Origin: Rikenellaceae bacterium
GTDB taxonomy: Bacteria > Bacteroidota > Bacteroidia > Bacteroidales > UBA932
Assembly: GCA_900771005.1 (NCBI GenBank)
Contig: CAAGMI010000038.1
Location: forward strand, 1-7,312
DNA: 7,312 nt
Direction of reading: 5' to 3'
Shown here: in pieces, positions 4,577 to 7,312 of the stretch
Layout of the letters: each line of letters opens with the position of its first letter
Position numbering within the stretch: position 1 is the stretch's first letter
Made by a program: the position numbers and the translations under genes
The notes under the pieces: generated by a model
What the model was told of the DNA's origin: nothing
The model's database searches: none
What the model saw: only the letters and a program-made list of their open reading frames with translations

Positions 4577-5383
4577 CTATTTGCAGTAGTCGTCACAGAT
4601 TTCTGAGGCATATTCGCTGTCGAATTCATCGGGGTCAAACTCCTGTGGGTCGATGCCGAGCCATTCGAGACGCTCTTTATCGTCGGAGGTGAGACGCTTG
4701 CGGGCGCGTTTCTTCTCGATTATTGCCAACAAGTCCTGATAGCCCCACGGCCCTCCGATGTCTTCGGGCGGACAGGCGCGTTCGCCTTTGATGAAACGGA
4801 CGATCTGGGGTTCTCCATCTTCGTAGTCGGCAACAGATGAGAGCTTAACCTCGTGGAGCCAGCCGTCTCCGAAGTCATATTCGAGCTCAATAGCCTTGCC
4901 CTTTTCGCTCAGAACTTCAGAAAGAGTGAAGTCTTCCTGATTGTGGTTGCGGTCTTCATCAAACGGCAGGAAGAAGCTGTCCTCTCCTTCGCGCTGGTAG
5001 GCCGGCGAATAGTCGTGCCCTTTGATGTGGAAGGCATTGAGGTGACCTCCTATCCAGCTCATGAGTTCGAGAATGAGGTCGGCAAGGTGCCTGAGGGTGA
5101 TGTTTGACGGGACCTCGAATTTGCGGTAGATGGCAGGCGTGATATGCTTGAGGGTCACCCTGAGGGTGTATTTACGTGCCGGCTCGTCCTTGCGGAAATG
5201 AGGGTAGCGCGTTTCTGTATATGTGGTTTTCTTTTTTGAGCACCTGCTCTCTTTGGGCTGTACTTCCTTACCGGCAGATGCAGCCATAAACATCTGGACA
5301 AATTTCATCATGTCCTCGCGCTCGGCTGGAGACATTGAGGCTATTGACTTATATAGGTCGTTTTCATCAATTGGAGATTTCAT
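4577..5383 (-). CDS. pRiA4b ORF-3 family protein (IS1096 passenger TnpR-like domain)
   Basis: A 268-residue soluble protein. Residues about 68-240 form the pRiA4b ORF-3-like domain: YTLRVTLKHITPAIYRKFEV near the start, the hallmark YDFGDGWLHEV, and GERACPPEDIGGPWGY followed by YQDLLAII. The family is named after a plasmid ORF and the passenger gene of IS1096; its biochemical role is not established, and no transposase is seen here. Residues 1-60 are a charged, SPAEREDMMKF-containing helical N-terminus, and the last 20 residues are acidic (DPQEFDPDEFDSEYASE). No signal peptide or membrane segment is seen. The ATG at 5383 gives a full-length domain. It is first in the run of minus-strand genes and divergent from the lipoprotein gene, 190 bases apart. 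Its stop is followed by TTTGCGCAAA, as is that of the epimerase. Confidence 0.88.
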   Translation of the reverse strand: MKSPIDENDLYKSIASMSPAEREDMMKFVQMFMAASAGKEVQPKESRCSKKKTTYTETRYPHFRKDEPARKYTLRVTLKHITPAIYRKFEVPSNITLRHLADLILELMSWIGGHLNAFHIKGHDYSPAYQREGEDSFFLPFDEDRNHNQEDFTLSEVLSEKGKAIELEYDFGDGWLHEVKLSSVADYEDGEPQIVRFIKGERACPPEDIGGPWGYQDLLAIIEKKRARKRLTSDDKERLEWLGIDPQEFDPDEFDSEYASEICDDYCK

Positions 5384-5396
5384 CGCGTAAGGTGTA

Positions 5397-5426
5397 TTGG
5401 AATTTCAAAAATCGTTTCTATATTTG
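5397..5426 (+). promoter_or_regulatory. Bacteroidetes-type promoter for the fimbrial anchor gene
   Basis: TATATTTG at 5419-5426 matches the -7 consensus TAnnTTTG exactly, and TTG at 5397-5399 lies 19 bases upstream as the -33 box. It would start RNA near 5433, giving a leader of about 140 bases before the ATG at 5574. Confidence 0.65.
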
Positions 5427-5471
5427 CATTGTCATCGAGGGACCGTGGGGTGAGATTTGAGGCGTGACACT

Positions 5472-5546
5472 ATTTCGCTTTGATTACCGTAGGACGGTTG
5501 CTTTCCGGCAGCTGTCTTTTTTGTTCTCTGGGGTGACAGGCGAAAT
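5472..5546 (+). promoter_or_regulatory. Possible three-way-junction structure in the fimbrial anchor gene leader
   Basis: Three complementary pairs nest: ATTTCGC (5472-5478) with GCGAAAT (5540-5546); ACCGT (5486-5490) with ACGGT (5494-5498); CTGTC (5512-5516) with GACAG (5535-5539). The third stem abuts the closing stem. The fold would end 27 bases before the start codon. It matches no riboswitch class I recognise, and short stems can arise by chance. Confidence 0.3.
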
Positions 5547-5573
5547 GGATGTTTCATTTTAAATGATACAATT

Positions 5574-6494
5574 ATGTTACACTCAAATCATTACGTGCTT
5601 GCGGCCCTGGTGGGGTTGGCGGCAATTTTCAGTTCCTGTTCCGTTAAGGAAGACCGCTTCTCTTGCGAATTTTCTCAAAAATCTCAGGTTCAGCTTGATG
5701 TCCGGGCGTTCGGTATCGAACAGTCGGCTTTTACGAAGGCTGGTGGCGGGAAAGACCCGCATCGCATTGTGTTCAAGGCGTTTGACGCTTTGGGTGCTGT
5801 GGCTTACGAGACCACTCAGGCTTCTGGTCAGGAGGGCTTCGGTGTCCTCGATTTCGAACTTTCTCCGGGTTCGTACACTTTTGTGGCGGTAGCTCACGAC
5901 CTTTCGAGTGCCGCTCTTGCTGCCGATAAGGGCGGAAGTGTTGCCGCCAGCCTTAATTCTGCCCAAGAGGCTGTTTTGCCGGAGGCGGATGTGGCAGACT
6001 GCTTCTGCGATACGCTCAATGTCACCATCAAACCCGGGGTGCCTTTTGCTTCCGGTATGACGCTTCCGCGCGTGATTTCCAAATTCAAACTGACCATCAA
6101 CGATGCTCTCCCAGCTGGTACGGCCAAAATCAAATTCATCCTCAACAGCTCTGCCGATGCCGCATCGGGCAACACTTCTTTCGACCCCTCAACCGGCTTC
6201 GCGCTGGAGAATCGGCAGTATATCAGAAGTTTCGACATTACGAACGATTCTATCGGTCTGTCTGGTGTTTCGCTCAGCATCAGTCTGCTGCTGACCGCTG
6301 AAACTCAAGATATTGACGTAACCGCTGAAGCCTATGATGCGGAGGGCAATCTCATCATTTCGCACGAGCTCGAAGATGTTCCGATGAAGCTGAACCGCAC
6401 AACCGTTGCCAAGGGCAATTTCTTCACAGCCACAGGCGGAGGCTCATTTTCCTTTTCAACCGAATGGGATGCCGATGCTGAGATAAGCTATTGA
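5574..6494 (+). CDS. FimB/Mfa2-like fimbrial anchor lipoprotein
   Basis: A 306-residue exported lipoprotein. The signal peptide has a hydrophobic core (VLAALVGLAAIF) and a lipobox FSSC with Cys22 as the lipidated residue. SVKED follows; acidic residues right after the Cys fit the Bacteroidetes surface-export signal. The body resembles the fimbrillin-A-associated anchor family (Mfa2/FimB, PF08842): a KAFDALGAVAYE and FELSPGSYTFVAVAHDL first beta domain, a CDTLNVTI segment, VISKFKLTINDALPAG opening the second domain, and a C-terminal PMKLNRTTVAKGNFFT. Such proteins anchor and end-cap type V fimbriae at the outer membrane. The length is typical. The ATG at 5574 is chosen because it gives the complete signal peptide. 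The gene stands alone: no fimbrillin (stalk or tip) gene is in the window. It ends two bases before the palindrome separating it from the convergent epimerase gene. Confidence 0.85.
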   Translation: MLHSNHYVLAALVGLAAIFSSCSVKEDRFSCEFSQKSQVQLDVRAFGIEQSAFTKAGGGKDPHRIVFKAFDALGAVAYETTQASGQEGFGVLDFELSPGSYTFVAVAHDLSSAALAADKGGSVAASLNSAQEAVLPEADVADCFCDTLNVTIKPGVPFASGMTLPRVISKFKLTINDALPAGTAKIKFILNSSADAASGNTSFDPSTGFALENRQYIRSFDITNDSIGLSGVSLSISLLLTAETQDIDVTAEAYDAEGNLIISHELEDVPMKLNRTTVAKGNFFTATGGGSFSFSTEWDADAEISY

Positions 6495-6496
6495 TC

Positions 6497-6533
6497 TTTG
6501 CGCAAAACGCGAGTCACTCGCGTTTTGCGCAAA
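6497..6533. terminator. Perfect 37-bp palindrome between convergent genes, probable bidirectional terminator
   Basis: Arms TTTGCGCAAAACGCGAGT (6497-6514) and ACTCGCGTTTTGCGCAAA (6516-6533) pair perfectly around one C. It fills the space between the lipoprotein stop (6492-6494) and the epimerase stop (6534-6536) almost exactly. There is no U-run after the stem in either direction, but the stem contains A4/T4 tracts. It is a very strong hairpin for RNA from both sides. Confidence 0.75.
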
Positions 6534-7312
6534 CTATTCGTAAAATTCTTTGTACCACTGGGCAAAGGCTCTCAAACCTTGCCGCAGGCTGGTTGATGGC
6601 TTGAAGCCGAAGTCGCGCTCAAGGGCGGAGGTGTCGGCAAAGGTCACGGGTACGTCTCCGGCTTGCATCGGGACGAGCTCCTTGTGGGCTTCGAAGTCGT
6701 AGTCTGCAGGGAGCACTCCTGCTGCGGTGAGTTCTTCCTGAAGAATTTGCACGAAGTCCAGCAGGTTCTCAGGGTTGGAGTTACCTATATTATATACCTT
6801 ATATGGCGGCAGAGGGAGGCCGTCTGCACCGGTCTGCTTCTCTGGAGCCTTGTGCATCACCCGCTGAACGCCTTCGACAATGTCATCGACGAAGGTGAAG
6901 TCGCGCTTGCAGTTGCCAAAGTTAAATATCTTGATGGTCTCACCTTTGAGCAGTTTGTTGGTAAAGCCGAAGTAGGCCATATCGGGACGGCCGGCAGGAC
7001 CATAGACGGTGAAAAACCTGAGTCCGGTCGAAGGGATATTGTAAAGCTTTGAGTATGAGTGCGCAAGCAGCTCGTTGCTCTTCTTGGTGGCGGCATAGAG
7101 GGAGACGGGATTATCCACCTTGTCTTCCTCGGAGAAGGGCACCTTGGTGTTGCCGCCATAGACGCTGGAGGAGCTGGCGTAGACCAGATGCTCCACGGGA
7201 TAGTTGCGACACGCTTCAAGGATGTTGTAAAATCCGATGAGGTTGCTCTCGATGTAGGCCCCGGGGTTGGTGATGCTGTAACGCACTCCCGCCTGGGCTG
7301 CAAGGTTCACCA
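6534..7312 (-). CDS. UDP-glucuronate 4-epimerase (extended SDR), C-terminal 259 codons, cut by window edge
   Basis: An NAD-dependent epimerase of the CapI/UDP-glucuronate 4-epimerase group, interconverting UDP-glucuronate and UDP-galacturonate for capsule or lipopolysaccharide. Visible landmarks: NLAAQAGVRYS, TNPGAYIESNLIGFYNILEA, the active-site serines in VYASSSSVYGG, the catalytic YAATK (Tyr and Lys), GLRFFTVYGPAGRPDMA, RDFTFVDDIVEG, and the C-terminal PMQAGDVPVTFADTSAL and FGFKPSTSLRQGL. The Rossmann-fold glycine motif and the first roughly 90 residues lie beyond base 7312. The codon at 7308-7310 is a GTG for an internal valine, not a start. The visible part is intact. With the rmlA start and the CapD-like remnant it marks this as a surface-polysaccharide neighbourhood. 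Its stop TAG lies directly against the palindrome at 6497-6533. Confidence 0.92.
   Translation of the reverse strand, partial: VNLAAQAGVRYSITNPGAYIESNLIGFYNILEACRNYPVEHLVYASSSSVYGGNTKVPFSEEDKVDNPVSLYAATKKSNELLAHSYSKLYNIPSTGLRFFTVYGPAGRPDMAYFGFTNKLLKGETIKIFNFGNCKRDFTFVDDIVEGVQRVMHKAPEKQTGADGLPLPPYKVYNIGNSNPENLLDFVQILQEELTAAGVLPADYDFEAHKELVPMQAGDVPVTFADTSALERDFGFKPSTSLRQGLRAFAQWYKEFYE

Noticed and set aside
4577..4638. Second KilA-N-like reading frame starting at 4638
   Set aside because: It is an out-of-frame reading through the end of the pRiA4b-type gene into the KilA-N leader; the start at 4538 has the family N-terminus.
4577..5383. Insertion sequence of the IS1096 type
   Set aside because: Only the passenger-like domain is present; no transposase and no terminal inverted repeats with target duplication were found around it.

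Overview
The window looks like a chromosomal accessory region of a Bacteroidales bacterium (Bacteroides/Prevotella/Muribaculaceae type; the genus cannot be fixed). The evidence is a FimB/Mfa2-type fimbrial anchor lipoprotein, Bacteroidetes-style promoter boxes (TAnnTTTG), no clear Shine-Dalgarno sites, and surface-sugar genes at both ends. All genes read on the minus strand except the lipoprotein gene.

Layout. Left edge (1-127): start of an RmlA-type glucose-1-phosphate thymidylyltransferase whose reading frame lacks about 37 codons. 236-1393: a DUF1016/YhcG PD-(D/E)XK nuclease. 1394-1961: mostly non-coding, holding an internal scrap of a CapD/FnlA-type UDP-GlcNAc dehydratase gene. 1962-2384: C-terminal scrap of an AlbA_2/Schlafen-type ATPase-regulator that keeps its winged-helix domain. 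2518-3753: a second, divergent DUF1016 nuclease. 3799-4083: a truncated Bro-N gene. 4188-4538: a truncated KilA-N gene. 4577-5383: a pRiA4b ORF-3 (IS1096 passenger-like) protein. 5574-6494 (+): a fimbrial anchor lipoprotein with its own promoter and a 5' leader that can fold. 6497-6533: a perfect palindrome filling the gap between convergent genes. 6534 to the right edge: a UDP-glucuronate 4-epimerase cut by the window end.

The region reads as a surface-polysaccharide locus into which a run of phage- and defence-associated genes (nucleases, Bro-N, KilA-N, AlbA_2) has accumulated, with strong signs of decay and recombination. Two patterns stand out. First, both nucleases, the Bro-N gene and the KilA-N gene carry inverted repeats inside coding sequence: two imperfect 9-3-9 palindromes at the same inter-domain position in each nuclease, a 19-bp palindrome in Bro-N and a perfect 34-bp palindrome in KilA-N. 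The AlbA_2 scrap carries paired direct repeats in its inter-domain linker. Second, both nucleases and KilA-N share an almost identical leader element just before their start codons, as if they were cassettes with a common 5' end. What these sites do is unknown; autoregulatory operators, recombination sites or targets of the encoded nucleases are possibilities, all inferential. No tRNA, rRNA, CRISPR array or complete insertion sequence was seen.
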